Source of the DNA: Clostridium sp. CAG:510
GTDB lineage: Bacteria; Bacillota; Clostridia; Lachnospirales; Lachnospiraceae
DNA: 64,000 bases
Direction: 5' to 3'
Assembly (NCBI GenBank): GCA_000434615.1
Contig: FR880832.1
Span: 140,885-204,884, forward strand
Each line of letters begins with the position of its first letter. Position 1 is the stretch's first letter. Positions 1-8,321 of this stretch are shown here, piece after piece. Under the pieces are notes generated by a model. That model saw only the letters and a program-made list of their open reading frames with translations, was not told where the DNA came from and did not search any database. A program made the position numbers and the translations under genes.

Positions 1-127
1 CTGCTGAACGGGGGCTTGCTGCAATGGTGGTTACTTCAAACCAGGGATGATTCTCCAGGAGAGAAATAAATCTCTGTCCCACCATACCGGTTCCGCCTAA
101 AATACCTACTTTCAGTTTCTCGCTCAT
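1..127 (-). CDS. asd: Aspartate-semialdehyde dehydrogenase, N-terminal fragment cut by window edge
   Basis: Only the first 42 codons are visible. The translation begins MSEKLKVGILGGTGMVGQRF and continues with LLENHPWFEVTTIAASPRSA. The GGTGMVGQ nucleotide-binding loop followed by HPWFEV and an ASPRSA segment is typical of the fungal/archaeal-type aspartate-semialdehyde dehydrogenase, which makes the branch-point precursor of lysine, threonine and methionine using NADPH. A GAGGAG ribosome binding site precedes the ATG. It lies 46 bp downstream of argH on the same strand and is probably co-transcribed with it. The rest of the gene is outside the window, so catalytic residues cannot be checked. 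Confidence 0.85.
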   Translation of the reverse strand, partial: MSEKLKVGILGGTGMVGQRFISLLENHPWFEVTTIAASPRSA

Positions 128-173
128 AATAGTCTCCTCTTCTTGTTTATTTAAAATTAAATAAAAAACGTAT

Positions 174-1553
174 TTATGCCTCTTCGAGGTACTTCCGGTT
201 CAGAGCAATAACATCCTTCATCATGGAAGGTCCCGGTGCACCGAAGGTCAGTCTCTTCTCCACACAGGTCTTTAAGCTGATGGCATCGTACACATCAGGC
301 TCAAATTTGTCGCTGAAAGTGCGAAGCTCGTCAATGCCCAGTTCGTCAATACTCTTGTTTTTATCGATGCAGTACAGCACCAGTCTGCCGATAATACCGT
401 GGGCATCCCGGAAAGGTACGCCGTGGTTTACTAAATAGTCGGCTGCATCCGTCGCATTGGTAAAGCCCTTTACCGCACTGCGTTCCATGGTGTCCTTCTT
501 AAACTTCATGGTAGACAGCATGCCGGTAAACAGTTCCAGACAGTTTTCCACGGTACGGATGGCGTCGAAGGTCAGTTCCTTATCCTCCTGCATATCTTTA
601 TTGTATGCTAAAGGAAGGCCTTTCATGGTAGTAAGTAAGGACATCAGTGCTCCGTATACACGGCCCGTTTTGCCTCTTACCAGTTCCGCAATGTCGGGGT
701 TTTTCTTCTGCGGCATGATGCTGCTTCCGGTGGAATAGGCATCGTCGATTTCCACAAAGCCGTATTCGTTGGAATTCCAGATAATGATTTCCTCGGAAAA
801 ACGGGATAAATGCATCATAATGGTAGAAAGCGCCGCCAGATATTCAATCAGGTAATCTCTGTCGGAAACGGAATCCATGCTGTTTAAGGTAGGACCCTCA
901 AAGCCAAGCAGGGATGCGGTATAATTTCTGTCTAAAGGATAGGTGGTGCCTGCCAGCGCGCCTGCGCCCAGCGGGCAGTAATTCATGCGGGCATAAATAT
1001 CCTTTAAGCGGAGTCTGTCCCGCTTGAACATTTCAAAATAAGCACCGTAGTGATGCGCCAGGGTAACCGGCTGTGCCTTCTGCAAATGGGTGAAACCGGG
1101 CATGTATGTCTCCAGATTTTCCTCCATGGTATGTAAGATAACGTGCAGAAGCTCTTTTAAGCGGTTGTCCGTTTCCACGACATGGGCTCTTGTATAAAGT
1201 CTCATGTCCAGCGCCACCTGGTCGTTGCGGCTGCGTCCGGTATGCAGCTTCTTTCCGGTGTCACCAATACGCTCTATCAGGGTAGCCTCCACAAAGCTGT
1301 GGATGTCCTCCTGTGTTTCGTCTATGGCAAGCTTTCCTGCCTCTACGTCCTCCCTGATGCCTGCCAGTCCCTTTACAATGGCATCCTTCTCTTCTACGGT
1401 GAGAATGCCCTGTTTTCCAAGCATAACGGCATGTGCAATGCTTCCTTCCACGTCCTGGGTAAAGAGATTTTTGTCAAAGGAAATGGATGCATTAAAATCA
1501 AATACTTTCTGTTCGGTGGCTTTGGTAAAACGTCCGCCCCATAACTGTGCCAT
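174..1553 (-). CDS. argH: Argininosuccinate lyase
   Basis: 459 aa, full family length. It splits argininosuccinate into arginine and fumarate, the last step of arginine synthesis, as a cytoplasmic homotetramer. It opens with MAQLWGGRFTKAT, has the HTGRSRNDQV segment near residue 105, TPGFTHLQ-like GFTHLQKAQPV near 155, and the fumarase/lyase superfamily signature GSSIMPQKKNPD near 280 that carries the catalytic serine loop. The start is set by a GGAGG site 8 bp upstream. No argG or other arg gene is adjacent in the window; asd follows downstream instead. Confidence 0.97.
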   Translation of the reverse strand: MAQLWGGRFTKATEQKVFDFNASISFDKNLFTQDVEGSIAHAVMLGKQGILTVEEKDAIVKGLAGIREDVEAGKLAIDETQEDIHSFVEATLIERIGDTGKKLHTGRSRNDQVALDMRLYTRAHVVETDNRLKELLHVILHTMEENLETYMPGFTHLQKAQPVTLAHHYGAYFEMFKRDRLRLKDIYARMNYCPLGAGALAGTTYPLDRNYTASLLGFEGPTLNSMDSVSDRDYLIEYLAALSTIMMHLSRFSEEIIIWNSNEYGFVEIDDAYSTGSSIMPQKKNPDIAELVRGKTGRVYGALMSLLTTMKGLPLAYNKDMQEDKELTFDAIRTVENCLELFTGMLSTMKFKKDTMERSAVKGFTNATDAADYLVNHGVPFRDAHGIIGRLVLYCIDKNKSIDELGIDELRTFSDKFEPDVYDAISLKTCVEKRLTFGAPGPSMMKDVIALNRKYLEEA

Positions 1554-1586
1554 AGCTTTGTCCTCCGCAAATTAAATCTAAACTTG

Positions 1587-1615
1587 ATAGTACCATAATT
1601 TTGTATTTTATGCAA
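1587..1615 (-). promoter_or_regulatory. Sigma-A type promoter of argH
   Basis: On the minus strand: TTGCAT (1610-1615), a 17-bp spacer, then TACTAT (1587-1592), about 35 bp upstream of the argH start. No operator was recognised. Confidence 0.6.
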
Positions 1616-1677
1616 TAACCTTACACCCTTTCCCTTTGCATACATAAAATAAGAATAAAACAAAGAGGATGATAGCT

Positions 1678-2448
1678 ATGCCAAAGCCTCTGCTGGAAGC
1701 AAAAAATATCTGTTATTCCTACCACAGTCTGCAGGGGGAAACACCGGCGCTTAAGGATGTCAGCTTCTCCATAAATTCCGGTGAATTTGTCGCCATGGTA
1801 GGCCCCAGCGGCTGCGGAAAATCCACTCTTCTGTCCGTTATCTACGGGCTTTTAAGGCCGGAAAGCGGGGAAATCATTTTCCATTCGGACGATATTTCCG
1901 GAAAATCGCCGAAAATCGGGTATATGCTGCAGCGAGACCACCTTTTGGAATGGCGCAGTGTCTACGAAAATGCCGTGCTGGGACTGGAAATCACCGGCAG
2001 TCGGACGCCTGAAAACACCTCCGCCGTCCTGCAGATGATGCAGGATTACGGTCTGTACCGCTTTAAGGACAAAAAACCCAGCGAACTGTCCGGCGGCATG
2101 AAACAGCGTGCCGCTTTAATCCGTACCCTTGCCTTAAACCCGGAGCTTCTGCTTTTGGATGAACCATTCAGTGCCTTAGACTATCAGACAAGACTTATGG
2201 TTTCCGCCGATATCTGCGAAATTATCCGCAGCAAAAAGAAAACCGCGCTGCTTATTACCCACGACCTTTCCGAAGCCATCAGTTTAGCCGACCGGGTACT
2301 GATTTTAGGAAGCCGTCCCACTACGGTGCGCTTCGACATTCCCATTCATCTTACCCTGACCGACCACACCCCGTTAGCTGCCAGAAATGCTCCTGAATTC
2401 AAATATTATTTCAATTTATTATGGGAGGCGATGACAGATGAAACCTGA
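1678..2448 (+). CDS. ABC transporter ATP-binding protein, nitrate/sulfonate/taurine (SsuB/TauB) type
   Basis: 256 aa from the chosen start. It is the nucleotide-binding subunit of an importer at the inner face of the membrane. Walker A is GPSGCGKST, the Q-loop lies in YMLQRD, the ABC signature is LSGGMKQR, Walker B is LLLLDEPF and the H-loop is ITHDLSEA. This layout matches the SsuB/TauB/NrtD branch. An in-frame ATG at 1669 touches the AAAGAGG ribosome binding site, so the ATG at 1678, spaced 9 bp, is the better start. The gene overlaps the permease gene by 11 bp. The substrate cannot be predicted because no binding protein is encoded nearby. Confidence 0.9.
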   Translation: MPKPLLEAKNICYSYHSLQGETPALKDVSFSINSGEFVAMVGPSGCGKSTLLSVIYGLLRPESGEIIFHSDDISGKSPKIGYMLQRDHLLEWRSVYENAVLGLEITGSRTPENTSAVLQMMQDYGLYRFKDKKPSELSGGMKQRAALIRTLALNPELLLLDEPFSALDYQTRLMVSADICEIIRSKKKTALLITHDLSEAISLADRVLILGSRPTTVRFDIPIHLTLTDHTPLAARNAPEFKYYFNLLWEAMTDET

Positions 2449-3259
2449 ATCCGCACACACACAGCTTTCCACACAGGAAGCCTATGTGAAGGAGCACAAA
2501 AGATACCACAATAAAATCACCCTGTGCCGCCTTACGATTTTTCTCTTATTTTTAACTGTCTGGGAGCTTGCTGCCGACCTTAAGCGGATAGACGCCTTTT
2601 TCTTTTCCAGCCCCTCCCGGGTGCTTACCTGCCTGTTGGAACTGGTTACGGAAAAAAATCTCTTTCTCCACATCGGCATCACACTCTATGAAACCATTAT
2701 CAGCTTTTTACTTGTATTTTTATTCGGTATGCTGACCGCCACCCTGCTCTGGTACTCGGAGGGCATCTCAGAAATCCTCGAGCCGTATCTGGTTGTCTTA
2801 AACAGCCTGCCGAAATCCGCACTTGCTCCTCTTTTTATCGTATGGCTGGGCACCGGCAGTCTTACCATCGTGGTTGCGGGTATCTCCGTTGCCGTGTTCG
2901 GCTCCATCATCAGCCTGTATACCGGTTTTAAGAGCGTGGATGCGGAAAAAATCACCCTGATCTACACCCTCGGCGGCAGTAAAAAGGATGCCTTTACAAA
3001 AGTGGTTCTGCCAGCCAGTATTCCTACGGTTTTAAGCACTATGAAGGTGAACATCGGTCTTGCCCTTGTCGGCGTCATTATCGGCGAATTTCTGGCTGCC
3101 AGACGCGGACTCGGCTATTTAATCATCTATGGTTCCCAGGTGTTTCAGATGCACATGGTTATCACCTCTATTATTCTTCTCTGCCTCATTGCCATGGGGC
3201 TGTATCTATCCATCGGCTATGCCGAGCACTTCTATAAAAAGAAAACCGGAATCAAATAA
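2438..3259 (+). CDS. ABC transporter permease, SsuC/TauC family
   Basis: 273 aa, usual length for this family. It is the membrane subunit of the importer formed with the preceding ATPase. About six hydrophobic segments are visible, with the conserved cytoplasmic coupling loop around TLGGSKKDAFTKVVLPASIP near residue 180 (EAA-like motif). The start codon overlaps the 3' end of the ATPase gene and is preceded by GGAGG. No substrate-binding protein follows: a tRNA gene comes next. The complex therefore needs a binding protein encoded elsewhere, or works differently. Confidence 0.9.
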   Translation: MKPESAHTQLSTQEAYVKEHKRYHNKITLCRLTIFLLFLTVWELAADLKRIDAFFFSSPSRVLTCLLELVTEKNLFLHIGITLYETIISFLLVFLFGMLTATLLWYSEGISEILEPYLVVLNSLPKSALAPLFIVWLGTGSLTIVVAGISVAVFGSIISLYTGFKSVDAEKITLIYTLGGSKKDAFTKVVLPASIPTVLSTMKVNIGLALVGVIIGEFLAARRGLGYLIIYGSQVFQMHMVITSIILLCLIAMGLYLSIGYAEHFYKKKTGIK

Positions 3260-3330
3260 TTCCGGTTTACATAAAATTTGTGGTTGCTTTTTTTCCGTTT
3301 ACCCAGTATAATAATTTTTGTTGTATTTCT

Positions 3331-3403
3331 GCTGAAATAGCTCAGTTGGTAGAGCACTTCACTCGTAATGAAGGGGTCGTGGGTTCGAGTCCCATTTTCA
3401 GCT
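3331..3403 (+). tRNA. tRNA-Thr (anticodon CGU)
   Basis: 73 nt cloverleaf. The acceptor stem GCTGAAA pairs with TTTCAGC, the D-arm holds AGCTCAGTTGGTAGAGC, the anticodon stem CTTCA/TGAAG encloses loop CTCGTAA with anticodon CGT, and the T-arm contains GGTTCGAGTCC. CCA is not encoded. The anticodon reads ACG threonine codons. Confidence 0.95.
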
Positions 3404-3407
3404 TTAA

Positions 3408-3433
3408 AAAAAGATGCTTTCCGGCATCTTTTT
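3408..3433 (+). terminator. Intrinsic terminator after tRNA-Thr
   Basis: The hairpin arm AAAAAGATGC (3408-3417) pairs with GCATCTTTTT (3424-3433) around a 6-nt loop, and is followed by further T residues. Confidence 0.85.
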
Positions 3434-3444
3434 TTGTTGCAAAA

Positions 3445-3468
3445 ACTCCGGCATCTGTCCGCCGGAGT
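3445..3468 (-). terminator. Intrinsic terminator of the mscS operon
   Basis: ACTCCGGC (3445-3452) pairs perfectly with GCCGGAGT (3461-3468) over an 8-nt loop. On the minus strand it is followed by a T-run and lies 11 bp after the mscS stop codon. Confidence 0.8.
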
Positions 3469-3478
3469 CTTTTATTGT

Positions 3479-4363
3479 TTATTTCTGATGTACGTCAATC
3501 TGCGGGAAGGGAATGGAAATACCGGCTTCATCCAGGGTGTATTTCACCCGTTCCGTCAGTCTCCACCTGGTCTGCCAGTAGTCCTCCTGCTTTACCCAGC
3601 AGCGCAGGCAGAGCTTCACTGCAGAGTCGCCCAGTTCATCCACGTAGACAAACATCTCTTCTTTTTTAAGGGTAGCCGGGTCTTCCTTCAACAGCTCCGT
3701 CAGCACCTTCTTGGCTTCCCTTAAGTCCGTGTCGTAGGCAACGCCCACCGGCACATCCAGACGCCTCTTCGCTTTTTCCGTCACATTGGTCATACTGGTA
3801 TTTGCCAGTGTACCGTTGGGAAGAATAATCACCTTATTGTCATAGGTGGTAAGCTTGGTGTAAAAAAGCTGGATTTCCGTTACGGTTCCCTCGTTTCCCT
3901 TGTTGTCCTCCACAATGTAATCTCCCACCTTAAAGGGCTTTAGAAGCAAAATCAGCACACCGCCTGCGAAGTTGGACAAACTGCCCTGAATGGCAAGACC
4001 GATTGCCACACCGGCGGAACCGAGCACTGCCACGATGCTGGCGGCATCCACGCCGAAGCTTCCCGCAATGAGAAATACCAGAAGCATATATAATGCCACT
4101 TTCACAAAAGAGTCCGTAAACTGGATGACTCCCACATCCGCTTTTGCCTTTGTCATGGACTTCTTTACGATTCTGCGCACTAACTTGATAATCTGGGCTC
4201 CAATCATAAAGGCAAGGATGGCAAGCACAATGCGGATACCTAAAGAAAGCGCCTTTTCCGGCAGGGTTTCAAAGAATTTTTCAAAAACGGATGCCTGCTT
4301 TGTAACCTGTTGCCACTCATCTTCCAGTGTGGCGGTAAGAAAAATTCCTGTCATCGTATTCAT
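3479..4363 (-). CDS. mscS: Small-conductance mechanosensitive channel, MscS family
   Basis: 294 aa, matching the length of E. coli MscS (286 aa). It is a membrane channel that opens on osmotic down-shock. The N-terminal third holds three hydrophobic segments. The pore helix and start of the beta domain read GSAGVAIGLAIQGSLSNFAG near residue 125, followed by the family motif KPFKVGDYIV. The C-terminal half forms the cytoplasmic vestibule. It follows glgB by 19 bp on the same strand, so it is the last gene of a DUF1015-glgB-mscS operon. Joining glycogen branching with an osmotic channel is not an obvious functional pairing. Confidence 0.92.
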   Translation of the reverse strand: MNTMTGIFLTATLEDEWQQVTKQASVFEKFFETLPEKALSLGIRIVLAILAFMIGAQIIKLVRRIVKKSMTKAKADVGVIQFTDSFVKVALYMLLVFLIAGSFGVDAASIVAVLGSAGVAIGLAIQGSLSNFAGGVLILLLKPFKVGDYIVEDNKGNEGTVTEIQLFYTKLTTYDNKVIILPNGTLANTSMTNVTEKAKRRLDVPVGVAYDTDLREAKKVLTELLKEDPATLKKEEMFVYVDELGDSAVKLCLRCWVKQEDYWQTRWRLTERVKYTLDEAGISIPFPQIDVHQK

Positions 4364-4382
4364 ATCCGTTCAACCCTTTCTG

Positions 4383-6605
4383 TTATCTGTCTTTTTCTCC
4401 GGTCTTATTTGCCGGACGAAACTCCAAAATACTTACGGACAAAGGAGCCAGCGTAATGGATACGGAGTAGGGCCTGTCGTCCCATTCCTTCTTTACCGCT
4501 CTCTTGGCGCGCTTGTTTATCATGCCGCTGCCGCCGAATTCCTCTGCATCCGTATTTAAAATCTCCTTGTAGCTGCCTTCATACGGCACACCGATTTTTA
4601 CCTGCTTTTCCACGCCGGAGAAATTGGCCGCCACCACAAGAAGACTTTCCTTCTTTCTGGTTTTTCTCAGAAAGGTGAGCAGATTTTCCGTACTGTTTAT
4701 GCTGTTTATCCAGGCAAAGCCTTCCGGCTTGTCATCCCACTCATACAGGGCGGGCTTTGTGGTGTAGAGTTCATTTAATTTTTTCACCAGCGCCGCCATG
4801 CCCTTGTGGTCGGGATATTTTAACAGCTCCCATTCCGTCTGGCGCATCTCGTTCCATTCGGAAAATTCGCCGATATCCTGTCCCATAAATAAAAGCTTTC
4901 TGCCGGGATGGGTGAACATGTACGCATAGGTCAGACGTAGGTTGGCAAATTTCTGCTCCCGCTCCCCGGGCATTTTGCCCAGCATGGAGGACTTGCCGTG
5001 TACGGCTTCGTCATGGGAGAATACCAGCATGAACTTCTCACTGTATGCATAAATCATGCTGAAGGTCAGCTCGCTGTGATGATGGCTTCTGAAATACGGG
5101 TCATACTTGATATAATCCAGATAATCATTCATCCAGCCCATATTCCACTTCAGATCAAAGCCCAGTCCGCCGTCTTCAAGGCTGCCCGTTACCATGGGCC
5201 ATGCCGTGCTTTCCTCCGCGATACGCAATACACCGGGATTTCTCTTGCCCATCATGGAATTTAAGTGCTTAATCAGCTCCACTGCCTCTAAGTTTTCATT
5301 GCCGCCGTAAATATTTGCCGTCCATTCGCCCGGATTTCTGCCGTAATCCAGATACAGCATGGAAGCCACCGCATCCATACGGATACCGTCCGCATGGAAT
5401 TTTTCCACCCAGAACAGTGCATTGGCAATCAGATAGTTGGAAACCTCCGGTCTGCCGTAGTCAAATACCAGGGTACCCCAGTGCGGATGGGAACGTCTCT
5501 GTTCGTCCGGGTTCTCGTACAGGCAGGTGCCGTCAAAGGAGGACAGCCCGTAAATATCTCGCGGGAAGTGCGCCGGTACCCAGTCCAGAATCACGCCGAT
5601 GCCCGCTTTGTGCAGCTCGTTCACAAAATACATGAAGTCCTCGGGCGTGCCGTATCTGGCGGTCGGCGCATAATAACCGATAACCTGATAGCCCCAGGAT
5701 GCATCTAAGGGATGCTCCATAACCGGCATCAGCTCCACATGGGTATAGCCCATTTCCTTTACATAGGGAATCAGCTTGTCCGCAATTTCCCGGTAATTGG
5801 CATATTCTTCGTCATCCTTTGGTGCAAGGAAGCTGCCCAGATACAGTTCGTATACACTGATGGGCGCATTTTCCTTCTGGAAGGCCTTTCTCTTTTTGAT
5901 AAACTCTTTATCTTCCCACTTAAAGTTCCGCAAATCCGCTACCACCGATGCCGTTTCCGGGCGGAGCTGCGCCGCATTGCCGTAAGGGTCGGCTTTCAGA
6001 TACGTCAGTCCGGTTTTCAGTTTGATTTCGTATTTGTAGTTATCCCCCGCCTTTACGCCCGGGATAAAGATTTCAAAAATACCGCTGGGAAGCTTTCTCA
6101 TCTGGTGCACTCTGCCGTCCCAATGATTGAAATCCCCCACAGTGCTCACACGCAGGGCATTCGGTGCCCACACGGCAAAATACACGCCGTCCTCTCCGTC
6201 TAAGTTCAAGGGATGGGCGCCTAACTTTTCATAAACCGTATAATGTACGCCCATTGCGAATTTTTCCTCATCCTCCGCCGTAATCAGACATTCGTGGCGA
6301 TAGGCATCCTGCATGGTTTCCACACTGCCGTTTTCATAGGACACAATGTACCGGTATGCTCCCACATTCTTGACAGGCAACCAGACTGCAAAAAATCCGT
6401 CGTCATCCGCAAGCTCCATTTCTTTTTCCGCCATATCCTTTGTAAGCTGCAGGGTCACCTTTTGTGCTCCCGGGAAAAATGCCTGAATCAGTGTGCCGTT
6501 CCCCTGTACATGCGGTCCCAATGTTGCATGCGGATCCTGCGACTCCGAATAAATAATCTCCTCTATCACAGGCCAGTTCATCATTTTATATAATTTCTTT
6601 GTCAT
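4383..6605 (-). CDS. glgB: 1,4-alpha-glucan (glycogen) branching enzyme
   Basis: 740 aa, standard size. It makes the alpha-1,6 branches of glycogen. An N-terminal glucan-binding domain and CBM48 precede the GH13 barrel. Catalytic motifs are intact: DGIRMDAVAS with the nucleophile Asp near residue 410, RIAEEST with the acid/base Glu near 465, and FSHDEAVH with the third Asp near 535. The substrate loop HPLDASWGYQVIGYYAP is present. A C-terminal all-beta domain ends at LSVSILEFRP. A GGGAGGGG site lies 4-5 bp before ATG. The intact motifs contrast with the degenerate GH13 protein at 28049-29950. Confidence 0.97.
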   Translation of the reverse strand: MTKKLYKMMNWPVIEEIIYSESQDPHATLGPHVQGNGTLIQAFFPGAQKVTLQLTKDMAEKEMELADDDGFFAVWLPVKNVGAYRYIVSYENGSVETMQDAYRHECLITAEDEEKFAMGVHYTVYEKLGAHPLNLDGEDGVYFAVWAPNALRVSTVGDFNHWDGRVHQMRKLPSGIFEIFIPGVKAGDNYKYEIKLKTGLTYLKADPYGNAAQLRPETASVVADLRNFKWEDKEFIKKRKAFQKENAPISVYELYLGSFLAPKDDEEYANYREIADKLIPYVKEMGYTHVELMPVMEHPLDASWGYQVIGYYAPTARYGTPEDFMYFVNELHKAGIGVILDWVPAHFPRDIYGLSSFDGTCLYENPDEQRRSHPHWGTLVFDYGRPEVSNYLIANALFWVEKFHADGIRMDAVASMLYLDYGRNPGEWTANIYGGNENLEAVELIKHLNSMMGKRNPGVLRIAEESTAWPMVTGSLEDGGLGFDLKWNMGWMNDYLDYIKYDPYFRSHHHSELTFSMIYAYSEKFMLVFSHDEAVHGKSSMLGKMPGEREQKFANLRLTYAYMFTHPGRKLLFMGQDIGEFSEWNEMRQTEWELLKYPDHKGMAALVKKLNELYTTKPALYEWDDKPEGFAWINSINSTENLLTFLRKTRKKESLLVVAANFSGVEKQVKIGVPYEGSYKEILNTDAEEFGGSGMINKRAKRAVKKEWDDRPYSVSITLAPLSVSILEFRPANKTGEKDR

Positions 6606-6628
6606 ATTGCCCCTCCCAGGTAAGTATT

Positions 6629-7864
6629 CTAAAAAGTATGTATAAACAGTCCGCTTCTTAACTTCGGCTCAAACCATGTGGATTTGGGCGGCATGAGCAG
6701 TCCTGCATCCGCTACGGAAAACAGCTCCCCAATAGATGTGGGATACATGGAAAATGCCACTCTGCAGTCGCTTTCCGTACGTTTCTTTAACTCTTTCAGT
6801 CCCCGGATGCCTCCCACGAAATCTATCCGTTTGTCGGTCTTGGGGTCCCCGATACCGAGTATTGGGGAAAGCAGATAGTCCTGCAGCAGGGAAACATCCA
6901 GCCCCTTCACAGGATCATCGCTTTGGTACTCTTCTTTTACGGTAAGAAGATAGCCCTTTCCGTCCAGATACATGCCCACTTCGCCTTTTTCTGCCGGTTT
7001 CACCGGTTCCGTGCCTTTTTCTTCCACTGTAAAGCATTTTTCAACAGCGGAAAGAAATGCTTCCGGGGTAAGACCGTTTAAGTCCTTCACCACACGATTG
7101 TAGTCCATAATCATCAGTTCACTGTCAGGAAACACTACGGAAAGAAAATAATTAAACTCCTCTTCACCGGTGTAATCCGGGTGTTCGGCTCTTCTTTTTA
7201 AACCCACCTTTACAGCGGAAGCCGCCCTGTGATGACCGTCCGCAATATAAAGGCTGTCCATCTCCTTAAAAATCCGGGCTATTTCCTCCTGCATGCCTTC
7301 ATCCGCAATCCGGTATACCCTGTGGGTAATGCCGTCCTCTGCGGTAAAATCATAAAGGGGCTTTTCTTCTTTTCCTTTTTTAATCAGCGCCTGCAAATCC
7401 GCTCTGTCCCGGTATGCCAGAAAGATGGGACCGGTCTGGGCGCTTAAGGTATCCACATGGCGGATACGGTCTTCCTCTTTATCCGCGCGGGTATTTTCAT
7501 GCTTTTTAATGACATTGCTGCAATAGTCGTCAATGGAGGCACAGCCTACCACACCGGTCTGGCTTCTGCCGTTCATCACAAGCTCATACAGATAAAAACA
7601 GGGCTTGTCCTCTGTTATATATTCGCCCTTCTCCACCTGTTCGGTAAGAAGCTCCTTCGCTCTTTTGTACACCCGTTCATCATAGGTATCCACGTCATCC
7701 GGCAGAGTAGTCTCCGCACGATCAATCCTAAGAAACGAATGAGGTGCATCCTTCACTGCCTCCTTTGCTTCTTTCCGGTTATATACATCATACGGCAATG
7801 CCGCTATCTTTTCCGCCATACCGTCGGCAGGACGCAGCGCCGCAAAAGGTCTTATTGTCGCCAT
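6629..7864 (-). CDS. DUF1015 family protein
   Basis: 411 aa, typical for DUF1015, a family of unknown function common in Clostridia. Diagnostic pieces are the start MATIRPFAALRP, the segment KIAALPYDVYNRKEA, and the central motif YIADGHHRAASA near residue 205, which resembles the DGHHR motif of ParB-like folds. It is the first gene of a three-gene operon with glgB (23 bp downstream) and mscS. AGGAGG lies 9 bp before the chosen ATG. No enzymatic role is assigned here. Confidence 0.9.
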   Translation of the reverse strand: MATIRPFAALRPADGMAEKIAALPYDVYNRKEAKEAVKDAPHSFLRIDRAETTLPDDVDTYDERVYKRAKELLTEQVEKGEYITEDKPCFYLYELVMNGRSQTGVVGCASIDDYCSNVIKKHENTRADKEEDRIRHVDTLSAQTGPIFLAYRDRADLQALIKKGKEEKPLYDFTAEDGITHRVYRIADEGMQEEIARIFKEMDSLYIADGHHRAASAVKVGLKRRAEHPDYTGEEEFNYFLSVVFPDSELMIMDYNRVVKDLNGLTPEAFLSAVEKCFTVEEKGTEPVKPAEKGEVGMYLDGKGYLLTVKEEYQSDDPVKGLDVSLLQDYLLSPILGIGDPKTDKRIDFVGGIRGLKELKKRTESDCRVAFSMYPTSIGELFSVADAGLLMPPKSTWFEPKLRSGLFIHTF

Positions 7865-7894
7865 CAGCCATTCCTCCTACTGTTTAATACTTTT

Positions 7895-7923
7895 ATTTTA
7901 GCAAAAATACCTATACACCACAA
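7895..7923 (-). promoter_or_regulatory. Promoter of the DUF1015-glgB-mscS operon
   Basis: Minus strand: TTGTGG (7918-7923), 17-bp spacer, TAAAAT (7895-7900), about 30 bp upstream of the DUF1015 start. Confidence 0.5.
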
Positions 7924-7964
7924 GACAATGTATGATAAAATATCGGGGAAAAGAGGTGAAATCA

Positions 7965-8243
7965 ATGACCGCAGATGACAGAAAATTTTTATCCCGCATC
8001 AATAAATATAAAGAAAACCTGAAAAAAGACATGGGTCCCCAAAAGGTACAGATGCCTGCGCAGCTTTTGGACAAGCTCCGTCCCATTATGGAGGAAATTG
8101 CTGCCGAACAGGGTGTTTCCGTAGAAGACGTACTGGTCCGCTACATGGATTTGCAGAGCGAGGCGGCTCTTCTTTCTAACAATACCGTATTAAAAGGCAT
8201 TGACGGCATAGGTCCCGACGGCAATCCTTTTTTATTTAACTAA
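7965..8243 (+). CDS. Conserved hypothetical small protein
   Basis: 92 aa, cytoplasmic, charged and mainly helical, with no recognised domain. The segment KVQMPAQLLDKLRPIMEEIAAEQGVSVEDVLVRYMD looks like a regulatory or ribbon-helix-helix-like helical region, but this is only an impression. The start is fixed by the AAGAGGTG site at 7951-7958, spaced 6 bp from the ATG at 7965. An upstream in-frame ATG at 7932 has no ribosome binding site. It is monocistronic, diverges from the DUF1015 operon and is followed by a strong terminator. Confidence 0.75.
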   Translation: MTADDRKFLSRINKYKENLKKDMGPQKVQMPAQLLDKLRPIMEEIAAEQGVSVEDVLVRYMDLQSEAALLSNNTVLKGIDGIGPDGNPFLFN

Positions 8244-8278
8244 AAAAACCTCAGGTACTTTTTGTACCTGAGGTTTTT
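8244..8278. terminator. Bidirectional intrinsic terminator
   Basis: A 15-bp perfect stem (8244-8258 with 8264-8278) has a 5-nt loop, flanked by A5 and T5. It serves the small hypothetical gene on plus and serA on minus. Confidence 0.9.
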
Positions 8279-8321
8279 GCTTTTTCATGTTTTGTACTGT
8301 CTATGGCTTATAACCGTTTCC

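Noticed and set aside
128..173. A/T-rich palindrome between argH and asd as a terminator
   Set aside because: The stem consists only of A-T pairs with no T-run after a GC stem, so strong termination is unlikely.
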